From positions 32,928,602 to 32,992,601 of the forward strand of contig JAUJPP010000003.1 of the NCBI GenBank assembly GCA_030562195.1: a DNA stretch of 64,000 bases. Reading direction: 5' to 3'. This stretch comes from Nipponacmea schrenckii (Eukaryota; Mollusca; Gastropoda; Lottiidae). This document shows positions 1 to 12,000 of the stretch, one piece after another. The notes under the pieces are model-generated. The model was not told where the DNA came from. It worked only from the letters and a program-made list of their open reading frames with translations, and did not search any database. Made by a program: the position numbers and the translations under genes. Position 1 is the stretch's first letter, and the number at the start of each line of letters is the position of its first letter.

Positions 1-442
1 ATGACTTCATCTGACCTTCTTCTGTTAAGAGCGATGTGCTCTTTAAACTTCTTCTGTCCTTCTTCTTTGATTCTTCTTGACGTTTTTTTTATCTATTTAT
101 TTATTTATTTTTTTTTTTTTACACTCAGATTTGGTAGTCTCAAGCCAAAAAGCGGGTGAGAGCTACCGCTCACTATGGTACTAACTAGTTAACAATGAGG
201 TATGTTTAATGAGGCCTATCCTTTACTTTACAATATGACTTTTATGTTAGTATTTGAACTAAAAATATTATGTAAAAATTTAAAAAAAAAAAAAGTTTTA
301 GTGAGCAATCATCATTGTGTATATCTCTCTTTTAATATCATTTCAATTATATGGCCTTAATACAGGTTCTTTAAGTATAAATATGTATATATAAATAGAA
401 ATATAGTTTATCATGTATAAAATAAAAGATGAGTAATATATT
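1..442. other. AT-rich upstream sequence, no gene seen
   Basis: Low-complexity T-rich runs near 83-120 and short A runs. I see no coding signal or recognisable element here. Confidence 0.5.
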
Positions 443-524
443 GCAGTTCCTTCGCCCGTGTTGAGGGCATAGGCGATCACCCTAGGGTGACTAAGCATAC
501 CCAAGGCACGAGTGAAGGAAGTGC
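443..524. repeat. 82-nt imperfect palindrome centred on CCTAGG
   Basis: The arms 443-483 and 484-524 are reverse complements at 27 of 41 positions by my count, with the best blocks at the outer end (GCAGTTCCTTC against GAAGGAAGTGC) and at the centre (TCACCCTAGGGTGA). There is no spacer, so as RNA it would fold into one long imperfect hairpin. It sits directly beside a second foldback at 526-595. It may be the relic of a foldback element or a structured RNA; there is no sign of coding. Confidence 0.6.
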
Positions 525-525
525 A

Positions 526-595
526 ATTGAGTGATAGGGCGGGGTCCGGCTACGGTGGCAGAAAATCTTACACACCATAGCCGGTACCGCTCAAT
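526..595. repeat. Second foldback, adjacent hairpin
   Basis: ATTGAG at 526-531 pairs with CTCAAT at 590-595. The block from GCGGGGTCC to CGGTG at 539-557 pairs with CACCATAGCCGGTACCGC at 573-590, with one extra base in the left arm. The loop is about 15 nt. Together with 443-524 it forms a two-hairpin unit that is GC-rich compared with the surrounding AT-rich DNA. Confidence 0.55.
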
Positions 596-599
596 GAAT

Positions 600-1552
600 T
601 ATGAATGATATAGGTATATATAGGTCTATAGTAGTGTAAAAATAATCTAGTATAATTTTTGTACTATCACAGAACATTGTAAATAATAACGCCCACATTA
701 TAAAAAGAATCATGTATTTAAGTGGGTATATAAATAAGTTTTTGTAGAAATTCTATAAAATTATGATGAAATTAAAAATATATTGATTGATGAATGAAAT
801 TGTACATAATTAAATGCTACCGTGTGGCAAAGGTGTGTGTGATATGCCGGTCTCACCAAGTTCGGGGTCAGAGACGTCTCTGCAGCATCAAACTACTTTG
901 ACATGAAGCAGGGACGCATCTGAGTTTATTTTGGATAAGGCCGACATATCAAAAGGTTTGAGTGGCCATGCAAAGGCATTCAAGAAGGAAGCTATAAGGC
1001 TGACTGCTATCGAGACACTGTACTACTATGGGTATATAGGGGTCAGAGCTGCAGTAGTCTACGTATAATTGCATCTATCATTACTTCCGTTGGCCTAGGA
1101 GCAGTCCTATTGGTCCAAATAATGTAGAAGTAATGATATGAGAGCGCAGCTCTCTCTTATGGTAACATGTATACATGAATATGCATCAGAAGAACTTTGC
1201 ACCACTGGTAGTAAGAAAAAAAAAGAAAAAAGATGGCCGCCATGGGGGCTGCCATGTTTGTTTACAGCTAGTTCGCAGTCAATCAAGGTAGTCTCGAGGT
1301 GAATATTTTGGAATTCTTAAAATAAATTACACTTCTTTCACAAACACTAAAAATAGATGTTTTGTATCCTATTTAAACACCTTACGTTTAATCATAATTT
1401 TTCCTGAAGGTTCTATGCGGAATTTCCATAAACAAGTTTATCTCATAAGAGTTGTCTTGCCGTCTAAATTATGTTGACAGTGCGTTTTGTGACGTCACAC
1501 GCTATTTATGACATCGAAATTTATCAATGAATGACATTATTTTGCGTAATCA
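600..1552. other. Non-coding upstream stretch with a small foldback
   Basis: No gene recognised. At 1076-1087 TATCATTACTTC is matched by its perfect inverse GAAGTAATGATA at 1127-1138, with a partly paired 39-nt spacer. A 14-bp perfect palindrome, CAGAGACGTCTCTG, lies near 870-883. Confidence 0.5.
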
Positions 1553-1843
1553 TTGTCATTATTATCAATAGCCCTAGTCTGCGCTCTCATTCAAGGCCAT
1601 GCCTTATTCATATTAGATGTAAGGATACAGGCTGTCATGAAGATCATGAAGGTAGATGGTAAATTCAGTGATCTTCATGTCGTGGCCGGTGGTATTTGTC
1701 ACGTAGCGACAGAAGCTATCCCGCAATTTCTTCAGGCTTTTACACTGGACAAACAGATGCTAGAGAGATTCGTTTTACCGAAGACTGAGTCCACGTTCGA
1801 CGTCCTACAGATGAGCAGGACGCACTTCTGTTGTGCTACCTAG
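1553..1843 (+). CDS. Unrecognised ORF or possible terminal exon
   Basis: An open stretch that would need a non-ATG start as a single-exon gene; an acceptor-like TTCATATTAG precedes the part that looks most coding (about 1617-1843, containing the peptide FSDLHVVAGGICHVATEAI). It ends at a TAG inside the TACCTAGG target site of the hAT-like element. I recognise no family. It could be the last exon of an upstream gene, a decayed transposon piece, or chance. Confidence 0.22.
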   Translation: MSLLSIALVCALIQGHALFILDVRIQAVMKIMKVDGKFSDLHVVAGGICHVATEAIPQFLQAFTLDKQMLERFVLPKTESTFDVLQMSRTHFCCAT

Positions 1844-1844
1844 G
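1837..1844. repeat. 8-bp target-site duplication, left copy
   Basis: TACCTAGG immediately left of the hAT-like element; a perfect second copy lies at 2830-2837. Confidence 0.8.
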
Positions 1845-2829
1845 TAGGGTTACCAGATATGTGTCGAAGCAAACCGGGATATCGAGCACTGAAGGTGCGA
1901 AGGCGAAGCCGCCACAAGTGTATGTAACAGCTGGAGGCGCCATAGGCGCCGAAAGCATGGAGGGTGTGGGGTTTGGGGCCCTTAGGCGGGCCCCAAGAAT
2001 TTTTTTCAATATCGGTGATAAAAGCGCACATGTCAAAGTTAGATTTGTCTTATTTTATACTAATATAAATGATGTTCTCAAGGTTTGATTGAGGCGTAAG
2101 ATGCAGGGAAAAAAAAGTTTTTTAACCTTGAAGATACATTTTTAAGTTAACTGAATTACTGACCTATATCATAAGACAAGGAATGTGTGAAATGAAAGCT
2201 TATAACACGAATTTGAATCTCTGAGATGAGATTTTAATGTTTCATGTTATTTTAGTTTTAGTAAGATCATAATTCGTGTGAGCTGTTAATTTTACTATAG
2301 TGTTTCCTGATTATCATGCCACCAAATGTCCAAAGAAAAAACAAAAGCACGGGCACCTTTTTTATATCTGTCAGATTATGTATGATTTGTTACTTGTATG
2401 AAATGTGGATTACAATAGATAAATATAAAATTCTTTAAATTTATCTTTCTTTTAAAACTTTCTAAAGATTTAAATATGTGGTCGAAAAGAATGGAAAATA
2501 AGTACTAAAAGTAACTGCATGCTTCTAGGCTAGGTCACCATATCATCCAATCATTACGATGACTCGCCCAATGAAAAACATCACCAAACACCAAACAAAA
2601 ATAATTGAGGCAAAAAAAGCGTTGATAAGATACAATTTTGAAGTGAAGCATCGATAAGACGTGATAAAACATTTATATACTTATTTTTTTTATACAAAAC
2701 TAGATCAAGAAATTTTCATTTTTACCAAACCGGGACATTTAGGAACAAAATAGTTTCCGGGACGGGACGCCTGATTTTGACCTAAAAACCGGGACCGTCC
2801 CGGTTTTTCCGGGACGTCTGGTAACCCTA
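1845..2829. mobile_element. Non-autonomous hAT-like DNA transposon
   Basis: A 985-bp element with 13-bp perfect terminal inverted repeats (TAGGGTTACCAGA at the left, TCTGGTAACCCTA at the right), flanked by the perfect 8-bp duplication TACCTAGG. An 8-bp duplication with ends of the form (C/T)AGGG is characteristic of the hAT superfamily. The right end also carries nested GGGAC/GTCCC repeats (2735-2815) able to fold back. No transposase is encoded. It lies about 170 bp upstream of the METTL17 copy 1 start codon and is absent from the matching position upstream of copy 2, so it inserted after the duplication or was lost from copy 2. Confidence 0.82.
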
Positions 2830-2837
2830 TACCTAGG
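2830..2837. repeat. 8-bp target-site duplication, right copy
   Basis: TACCTAGG directly following the inverted repeat of the hAT-like element. Confidence 0.8.
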
Positions 2838-2839
2838 TG

Positions 2840-3000
2840 TGTTGGGAAATAAGATTGCTTGTTACTATATATGAATCGAGTAGTCTCGAACATCAGCAAT
2901 AAATGTTATTAATTTGAGTAACAGTTTGGAAAACCAAGACTAAGATACTCACAGAAATTTTGACCAATCAGAATTCAGTATCTATTTTCTTCCCAGCAAC
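2840..3000 (+). promoter_or_regulatory. METTL17 copy 1 proximal promoter and 5'UTR with CCAAT box
   Basis: This block resembles 46165-46320 upstream of copy 2. Both contain TTTTGACCAATCAGA, a CCAAT box (2964-2968 here) 37 nt before the ATG, and both end in CAGCAACATGGCG. No TATA box is evident. Conservation between paralogs within otherwise diverged upstream DNA suggests a short 5'UTR and a CCAAT-driven promoter; NF-Y binding is an inference from the motif. Confidence 0.5.
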
Positions 3001-3084
3001 ATGGCGTCTTCCATGAATGTCATGCTTTTAAAGAGATTACAAAGTATATTACTAAATCGACCACAATATATCAACATACACCGA
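3001..3084 (+). CDS. METTL17: METTL17 copy 1 exon 1
   Basis: Starts at ATG GCG TCT and ends in CACCGA before GTAAGA, phase 0. Encodes residues 1-28, starting MASSMNVMLLKRL. The same start and exon length are kept in copy 2, which supports this ATG over the internal Met5 and Met8. Confidence 0.82.
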
Positions 3085-6000
3085 GTAAGATATATGCTTA
3101 AATTATCTTTGCAGATCTAAATCTACATTTCGTCTGCCATTGCTTACTCTCTCTTCAATGTTCTTTTTTTAATTTGTTATACATTTCAGGCCTGTTGGAA
3201 AAGGCAAGAGAAATTTACCACTAGTGGCAAATAGCTAAATGCCGTTTAAATCGCTATATACCACGCTTGGTAAAAATTAATATTACATAAAAGGAGTATT
3301 TTGGAATACAAACTTTTTCGGGCATGCATTTTGATCATAATTACTGTTAAACCCATATAAATATTCCAGTAAATGATGGCTAAAACTAAATATTAATAAA
3401 CTATAAAATGAAAGTAGGATTTCGAAGGTCAGGGTCAGTTTAGACCTCAAGGACACGATGTGATGTTTATATATCATATCGAATTAACCCATTGACCAGG
3501 CCTTATTAAATTTAGCATGCCATAATAATTTTTTCTCTGAATTTAATAACAAACAATACTATATAGGCCTACTAGAATGCAAATCTTTAAGATTAACGAA
3601 ACCGGCCCATAACTAGATCTACAACAAAACCAATGCCATGGTGGGATGTAGGGCTATTTGTATATTGTGGAACGAAGTGGAACAAACCAACCAACAGAAA
3701 GGAACGGAACACGGTGTATTCTTGTTCTGTTCCACAAAGTACAGATATGCTCCTCATCTGCATTTTGGGTAATGGAACCGGAACAAGATAATCTATATCG
3801 TTGGCAGATAATATTCTGGCTGAAACGTCTGTTACAGTTGTTGTTTTCTTCCTGTCTAGTCGGGTTACGCAGTCAGTTGCAAATCTCGTTGGTGTGACAG
3901 CCAAAAGTTGGTTTAGGCCCTATAAGTAGACAATAGTCACAGCATGTTTTATGCGACTGTTTGATGTCATGTGACAAAGGGAATTTGAATTGCATTAGTT
4001 TGTTACAAGATGAGTAGACTGTTTAAATGAAAAGTATCAAAGATTATGATCTTGTTCCGTTCAGGAGAAGGATGAAAATAACCATAAACCGTTTAGAAAA
4101 TGGCTGACAAATTGCACCGCTTGCTTTTTTTCTGAAGTCCTACCAAAACAAACACAGAATCTGCTTTAATATGTAAGGGATAGAGGCCGAAAACTGTCTA
4201 TTATATTAGAGAGAGGACAGTTTTGTGAGGGGCATTAGCCCCAAACACTGTTCTCTCTCTAACATAATAGACAGTTTGAGGATTCTATCTTACTTAAATA
4301 ATAGCCCTACAAAGTAAACTAATTGTAATCAACACAACTCATTGATTAATAGTTATGTGGGTTCAGATTGTGATTTAGACTGTGGCAAACATACTCTGCA
4401 GGTGTCTTCTACACACAATGTATTCATCAAGTGAAAACGATATATTTATTATTCAGTCCACCTTTAGAAATACATCCCAAGTCGAGCCAATGGATAATAT
4501 TTAGTACGAACAATCCTATTTTCAAATACGGAGATACCTTTTTTCTAATTCATCTGATGATAACAAAGTAAGAGCAAAAAGAAGTTGAAAATAAGGATAT
4601 ATATCGAATTCTAATGCCAAACCTTTGAAAAAACTGACATAGATGCGATTGTTAATAAAGGACTATCAGAAAAAACAAAATCAAAAACACGCTGTATTTC
4701 ACTTATCAAACGGGAACGTTGTAAAATAAAACTGAATATATAATTGAATTACTTTGTCAGTGAAAAGATAGGTCCAAACAACTAAAAAATAATGGACACT
4801 TTTTAAAAAATAATGGACACTTTTTAAAAAATAATGGACATTTAGTGAACAATTTTCATGAAATAGTGGACAGTTAGTGAGTAGTTCAAACAACACTCAT
4901 ACATTCTACTAGAGAATGGATAAATACAACAAAAGATGACGTCATAGCTGTTATTTAATTTACACTTTGAATACTTTTATTACATCAACACAGTAGCTTC
5001 AAACATTGAAATCAACATAAAAGTCCGTTTTTAAAAAACACGTGGTATATAAAAACGTGCCACTTATTATTACAATTAAGCCTATGTCGACCTTTCTAAA
5101 ATTACCACAAGTGGCAAATAGCCAAATGCAAAAGCCGTTCAAATCACTAAATGCCACGTAAATGGTATAATATGAAATTATGTAAACAAAGTATTTTTGA
5201 ATATTCTATTTCTGACATGGAATTAGATGATTACTTTAACTATATAAGTATTCCAGTAGATGATGGCTAAAACTAAATAGAATATTAATGAACAACAAAA
5301 TAAAAGTAGGATTTCAAAGGTCAGGGTCAGTTAATAGCTCAAGTCGTCAAGGACTCAATATGATGTTTATACATCATATAGAATTGCCCGGGCCTTATGA
5401 AATTTAGCATGCCATTTGTCTTTACCACAGACTTTTTTTTTTCATTCAAATGTCCTTTAAATTTCACTTACAATTATCAAAGTTTTGGGGGCCCATCTGC
5501 AAAATATTGTAATATCGTAATGGTATGCTTAATTTCATATGGCTAAAATAAGGCTAATGCCAATGTGGTGGCAAAGTTTTCCTGTTAACAACCTTCATGG
5601 CGTTCAAGTTGCAAAAGAGTATGATGTTAAACTCCATTCATTTTATTCATAATATTCATTTCAAGCCATTGTTTTCTGAAATATTTGCTTCGGTTTACTA
5701 GTGGTAAATATCTCTTGCCTGGTTTTAATGGTAAAATCATTAGGTTAAATGTCCGAATCATACTATATGCAAATACACTCTTTATATGTCAAATTAATTT
5801 ATGCCACAAGTTAAATGAATGGCTTAACCATGATAATTATCTCCTGGCAAATTTTTTTTTTTTATCAATGCAAAAATATTTGATGACTAACAGTACATTT
5901 TAGATGCTAACTTCCCTATTCTTTAAAAAAAATAAAATCAAAAATCATTTTTTTTTCATAAAATAGGCAGTGAATATTTACTATTAGCCATAAACTGGTC

Positions 6001-9000
6001 TAGTTTCTTTTTTCGAAAAATCATCCCTTTTTAACCAAACCAAATAATAATCTTTGCTCAGTCAATAACGAGTTGGATTTTTCTCTGCTAGAGGATTAGG
6101 AGCCATGGATCTCAAATCTTCAATGCAAGAAAAATTCTGTTTCTGTTAGTGCTTTGGAGAATTGGATGGGAGACTTACCTAATAATACCTAATAAAGAAG
6201 GCCCTGAAGGCACCTGGACTTTGTTCGTTAAATTTCAACATTTTGCCACCTCTTTCCTGAAACCTAAATAAGCTATTAAATCCCATATTTTGTTTGCTTT
6301 TGTGCCAGTTAAATGGTGAGGAAAGAAACTAGAGAGTTAGTTATTAACTTATTTAAGTTTATATGCAAAATGATTTGTTTTAAGTCATATTAAATAACCA
6401 AGAAGTATATGAAATCACATTCTTAAAAATTGTACTTAACATCATATTCTGTCATCATATTAAATATTAAATCATTTTTTATACGCCCACATGGAAATGA
6501 GGATGTATATTGTCGTCGCCCCTGTCCGTCGGTCCGTCCACATTTGTTGTATCCACAATAGAGACTACAGTTTTTATCCGATCTTAATGAAACTTGGTAT
6601 ACATGTTTATATTGATGATATCTCGGTCAAGTTTGAAAATGGAAATTATCGCATAAACAGTTTTTGAGTTATTGCCCTTGACTTAGTAAAAAACGTCAAA
6701 TTGGGTTGTATCCACAGTAGAGGCTACAGTTTCTATCCGATCGTAATGAAACTTGGTATACCGGTACATGTATATATTAAGGATATCTCAGTCAAGTTCG
6801 AAAATGGAAATTTTGGCATGAACGGATTTTGAGTTATTGCCCTTGACTTGTATCCACATTAGAGGCTAAAGTTTTTATCCAATCTTAATGAAACTTGGTA
6901 TGCATGTATGGAAATTATGGAATGAACGGCTTTTGAGTTATTGCCCTTGACTTAGTAAAAGCAATGGATATGATGTATACTACTGTTGCCCCTGTCCCTC
7001 TGTCCGTACATCATTCTGTCTCTGTTTGAAGCCAATATAATGTTCTTAACTAACTTCAACTTGCACATATTGAATGCTATTCAAATGATTTATTGAAATA
7101 TAAGCTTATATACTGTTGGTTATTTAAACAAAGCTACTGTGTGATATTGATAAAATTCAATATCAAATATATACAAGATCAAAGATGTCAATACATACAG
7201 CTATTAGTTAATTATATTCTTGAATGAAAATAATGCGTTGTACCAACTGTTTCATGTACATTAACAAATCTGCCAGTGGGCGTATGTTACCTTGCCTGGC
7301 AAGCTATCTTTTTCATTTCTCATTGGAATCCATTGATCAGGAAAAACTCTTTCCAAGTTACATCATATTGTAGTAATTAGTCATAAGTTTGGCGCTGTTG
7401 TAGTTAATGTATAATTTATCTTCTACAGAAGAGACATGCTTATCTTTATGTGCCCCCATTTCGTGGAATACAAGAACGCAAGGATATTTTTGAAGAGATG
7501 GAAGCTAACGAGATAAGTCTAAGGATGCAACCAGGAGCAGTGCGCAAAGCACTGGTTAGGTTACCAAGATATCTACGATCAGCTGCTTCTAAAGTACTTC
7601 AAGGTAAGGGTGATAAAACATGTGCATATGAGGTTTTCAAAATGGAATGAATCGACTTTTAATGCCCACGTCTCTTAATCTGATTAGTCAAATGAAGACA
7701 TGAGAGCTTTTTTAAGACTCTTTGATGTACATTAGGAAAATCATATGTATAGATCTATTTGTTCGATTCCATATATTTACGTATTTCGACTTTAGCGAAA
7801 ACGTATTGTAATCGTTCGGATTATTTTATTTTTTTTTTTTTTTTTTTTGTAATTCTTGGATGAGTTTGCAGACAAACTGGTAAAAGGTGCAGAAATTCTA
7901 AATCTACAGTTCATCTTAGAATGATTTCTATTATCAAATAAAACAAAACCGGAAGTTCTATCTCTGACAGGAAGTGAGAACCGGAAGTTGAGGTTTTTTT
8001 GATTTAGCAAGTTTTTTTTCGGTTCGATTTTGACCGGATTTTCAGATTTGAAAACTTCAATGTATTTGTCAACTAACAATTATAGGTTTTATGCAATTAG
8101 GTTAAAAATTTTACCCACGATTTGCAATTCAATATTCAAGGGTCATCGGCAAAAATTTCAGACCGTGATTTCTCCTTTAATATAAATGGTAAAATTTTGA
8201 AACTTTACCAGTTGATAGGCGATATGATTATAATTTTTGAAAAAATGTGAAAAAAAAAATTCTACTACCGGTTTAGCCTCAAATGACGTAATTACGTAAC
8301 TTCCGGTCTATAACTGCTAGGTGAAAAGTGAAAACTGTTTTATAAATAACTTGTCAATAGTAATTGATTTGACCTAAATAATTAGGTCAAGCTGCCATAT
8401 CGGCCGCCATTTTGAATTTTCGTTACAATTCTTAAATCCGAAATTCAGACACTACTGATAAACCGATTTTGATGAAATTTAGCACATAGATACAATGGAT
8501 CATTATCTACCTTTTCTTGGAGACCGATTTTCAAATTTCGTATTTTCTTTCGAATTATTTAAATTTCGATTTTTTCAAAATTAGGTCACTTTAACGGCTA
8601 CGGAAGGTGTGACCCACTTAATCTATGACCTTGAAAATTAGGTCAAATAATATTCAATATATTGTCTACGAGTAGATATTTTTTAATTTGGTTTACTTAA
8701 AAAATTCATAGAGATAAGTGTACTTAAATACAGCAAAAATTGATAATTTTCATATTTTCGCCATCATTAACCGTCACGGAAGGTGTGACCTAATTATTTT
8801 ATGACTTTGAAAACTAGGTCAAATGATATTCAATATATTGTCTAGATGTAGGTAATTGCAAATTTAGCCTACATAATATTTTAAGGCTCTCGAAATACGT
8901 TCATAATTGTAAGCAATTCTAGTCCATTCTTTCTCTGTTGTTCCTGTATTTCCAGAATGGATCTTGGACAAATTTGCACTTCTTTTTAGTTTAAAAATGC

Positions 9001-12000
9001 CAAAAATATTCTATAAGCTTAGTAAGAAATGTATAGCTCATATTATGTTACTTATGTAATATCTGAACAGAAAGTAGAAAAAATCCTGCAGTAAAATAGG
9101 ACTAAAGATTGTTAATGTAACTAGAAAATGTTAGTCAAGAATTTCTATAAAATGACTTTATACGCCCACATTATAAAGTTCGAATTTGACAATTTTGACA
9201 GTTTTTTAGTTATTGCCCTTGATTTAGTAAATCACGTCAAAATTTTATTGTTGATGCAATAGAGGCTATAATTTTCAATGGATTTTAATGAAACTTGGTA
9301 TAAGCATTGAAATTGATAAGACAGCGGTCAAGTTCCTAATTGTATTTTTCGATGAGAATGGTTTTTGAGTTATTGTCATTGACTTAGTAAAATTGCATCA
9401 AAATTTTATTGTGGGTGCAATAGAGGCTACAATTTTCAATGTCTTTTGATGAAACTTAGTATGAGTATTGAAATTGATAAGACTTCGGTCAAGTTCGCAT
9501 TTGACATTTTTTAATGATCTTTTGTTATTGCCCTTGATTTGGGAAAAATTCCGTCAAAATTTTATTGTTGGGTGAAACTAAAAGGCTATAATTTTCAATG
9601 GATTTTGATAAAAGCTTGGTGTAAGTATTAAAAATTTGATGACAGCGGTTTTAATTGCGATTTTATGTGGGGTATATTGCCGTTGTTGTCCGTTGGACGG
9701 TAAAAACGTGTAAAAATTTGGGTTGTGGTGCAATAGAGGCTACAATTTTAAATGTCTTTTATGAAACTTGGTATACAGTATTAAATGATAAGCTCGGTCA
9801 AGTTCAAAAATTGGGAACATTTTTTAATAAATCTTTTTTTTGTTATTGCCCTTGACTTAGGAAAATTGCGTAAAAATTTTTTGTGGTGCACTAAAGGGCT
9901 ACAATTTTCATCTGATTTGATAAAAGCTTGGTGTAAGTATTTTTTGATGATTTTTTTGGAGCGATTTCTAAAATGGGCAATTGCTCGCCCTGTCCGGTCC
10001 TTTGGGACTTATTTAAAAACTTTCAAATTTGGGTTGTATCCACAATAGAGGCTGCAGTTTTTATCCGATCTTAATGAAACTTGGTATACATGTATATATT
10101 GATGATATCTCGGTCAAGTTCAAAAAGTGGAAATTATCGCATAAAGCGTTTTTTTATTTAAATTGCCCTTGACTTAGTAAAAACGCTTAAAATTTTGGGG
10201 TTTGTATCCACAAAAAGAGGCAAAGTTTTTACCCTGATCTTAATGAAACTTGGTATACATGTATATATTGATGATATCTCGGTCAAGTTCGAAAATGGAA
10301 ATTATCGCATAAAGCGGTTTTTGAGTTATTCCCCTTGACTTATTTAAAAAATGTGTCAAATTTGGGTTGTATCCAAAAGTAGAGGCTGCAGTTTTTATCC
10401 GATCTTAATGAAACTTGGTATACATGTATATATTGATGATATCTCGGTCAAGTTCAAAAAGTAGAAATAATCGCATGAGCGGTTTTTGATTTAAATTGCC
10501 CTTGACTTAGTAAAAACGTTCAAATTTGGGTTGTATCCAAAAGTAGAGGCAAAGTTTTTATCCGATCTTAATGAAACTTGGTATACATGTATATATTGAT
10601 GATATCTCGGTCAAGTTTGAAAATAGAAATAATCGCATGAGCATTTTTTGAGTTATTGCCCTTGACTTAGTAAAAACGTGTCAAATTTGGGTTGTATCCA
10701 AAAGTAGATGCTACAGTTTTTATCCGATCTTAATGAAACTTGGTATACATGTATATATTGATGATATCTCGGTCAAGTTCGAAAATAGAAATAATCGCAT
10801 GAGCGCTTTTTGAGTTATTGCCCTTGACTTAGTAAAACGTGTCAAATTTGGGTTGTATCCACAATAGAGGCTACAGTTTTTATCCGATCTTAATGAAACT
10901 TGGTATACATGTATATATTAAGGATATCTCGGTCAAGTTCGAAAATGGAAATTATCGCATGAACGGTTTTTGAGTTATTTCCCTTGACTTAGTAAAAAGG
11001 CGTCAAATTCGTTTTGTATTCACAACAGAAGCTACAGTTTTTATCCGATCTTTATGAAACTTGGTATACATGTATATATTGATGATATCTCGGTCAAGTT
11101 CGAAAATGGAAAATTATCGCATGAAAGGTTTTTGAGTTATTGCCCTTGACTTAGAAAAATCTTGTCAAAATTTTAGTTTCGATGAAATAAATCCTCCAAT
11201 TTTCAGAGGATGTTGATGAAACTTGGTGTGAGCATTGGAATTGATTAGGCCTCAGTCAAGTTTGAATTTGACAGTTTTTCAATGAATTGTTTTAAGTTAT
11301 TGCCCTTGACTTAGTAAAATTGCGTCAAAATTCTATTGTGGTTGCAATAAGACACTTTAATTTTCATAGGATTTTGATGGAACTTGGTGTAAGCATCAGA
11401 ATTGATAAGACATTAGTCAAGATTGAATTTCTGACTTTTTTTAACAAATGGTTTTTGGGTTATTGGCCTTGACTTAGTAAAATTGCGTCAAAAATATTTG
11501 TGCTTGCAAAATAAGCTACAATTTTTTAATAGATTTGATGAAACTTGGTATGAGTATTGAAATAGATAAGATGGTGGTCAAGTTCTAATTTGACAATTTT
11601 CCATGAACAGTTTTTTAGTTTTTGCCCTTAACTTCAATACTAATTCAGTGAATGTTTTTGAGTTATTGCTCTATTTATTTTTCAAATTCAATGCTGCTAG
11701 TGGGCGTATGTTACCTTGCCTGGCAAGCTATCTTTAGTTATTATCTTCTATATAGAGTATAGTGTAGACAACATTGTTGAACATTCCAAACAACTGCAGG
11801 CTTTTCTAAAGGTACGGAAACATAATGTTACCCCTGAAGAATATGAAGACTTAATTGCTGAACATATAAGATATTTACAAAAACAAGCTAAAGGTATTAG
11901 TCAATGCTGTTGTACTTTTTTGTAATATTTAATCTTTTTTATGGAGGATGGAGGTGGGACTGGAGTGCTAAAGATTAATGCAAGTTCTTTAATACCAAAT

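Noticed and set aside
3593..3904. Overlapping ORFs on both strands in intron 1
   Set aside because: No recognisable protein features, and absent in copy 2.
9158..11735. CRISPR-like array
   Set aside because: The ~155-bp period is far too long, the units are contiguous without spacers, and the context is a eukaryotic intron.
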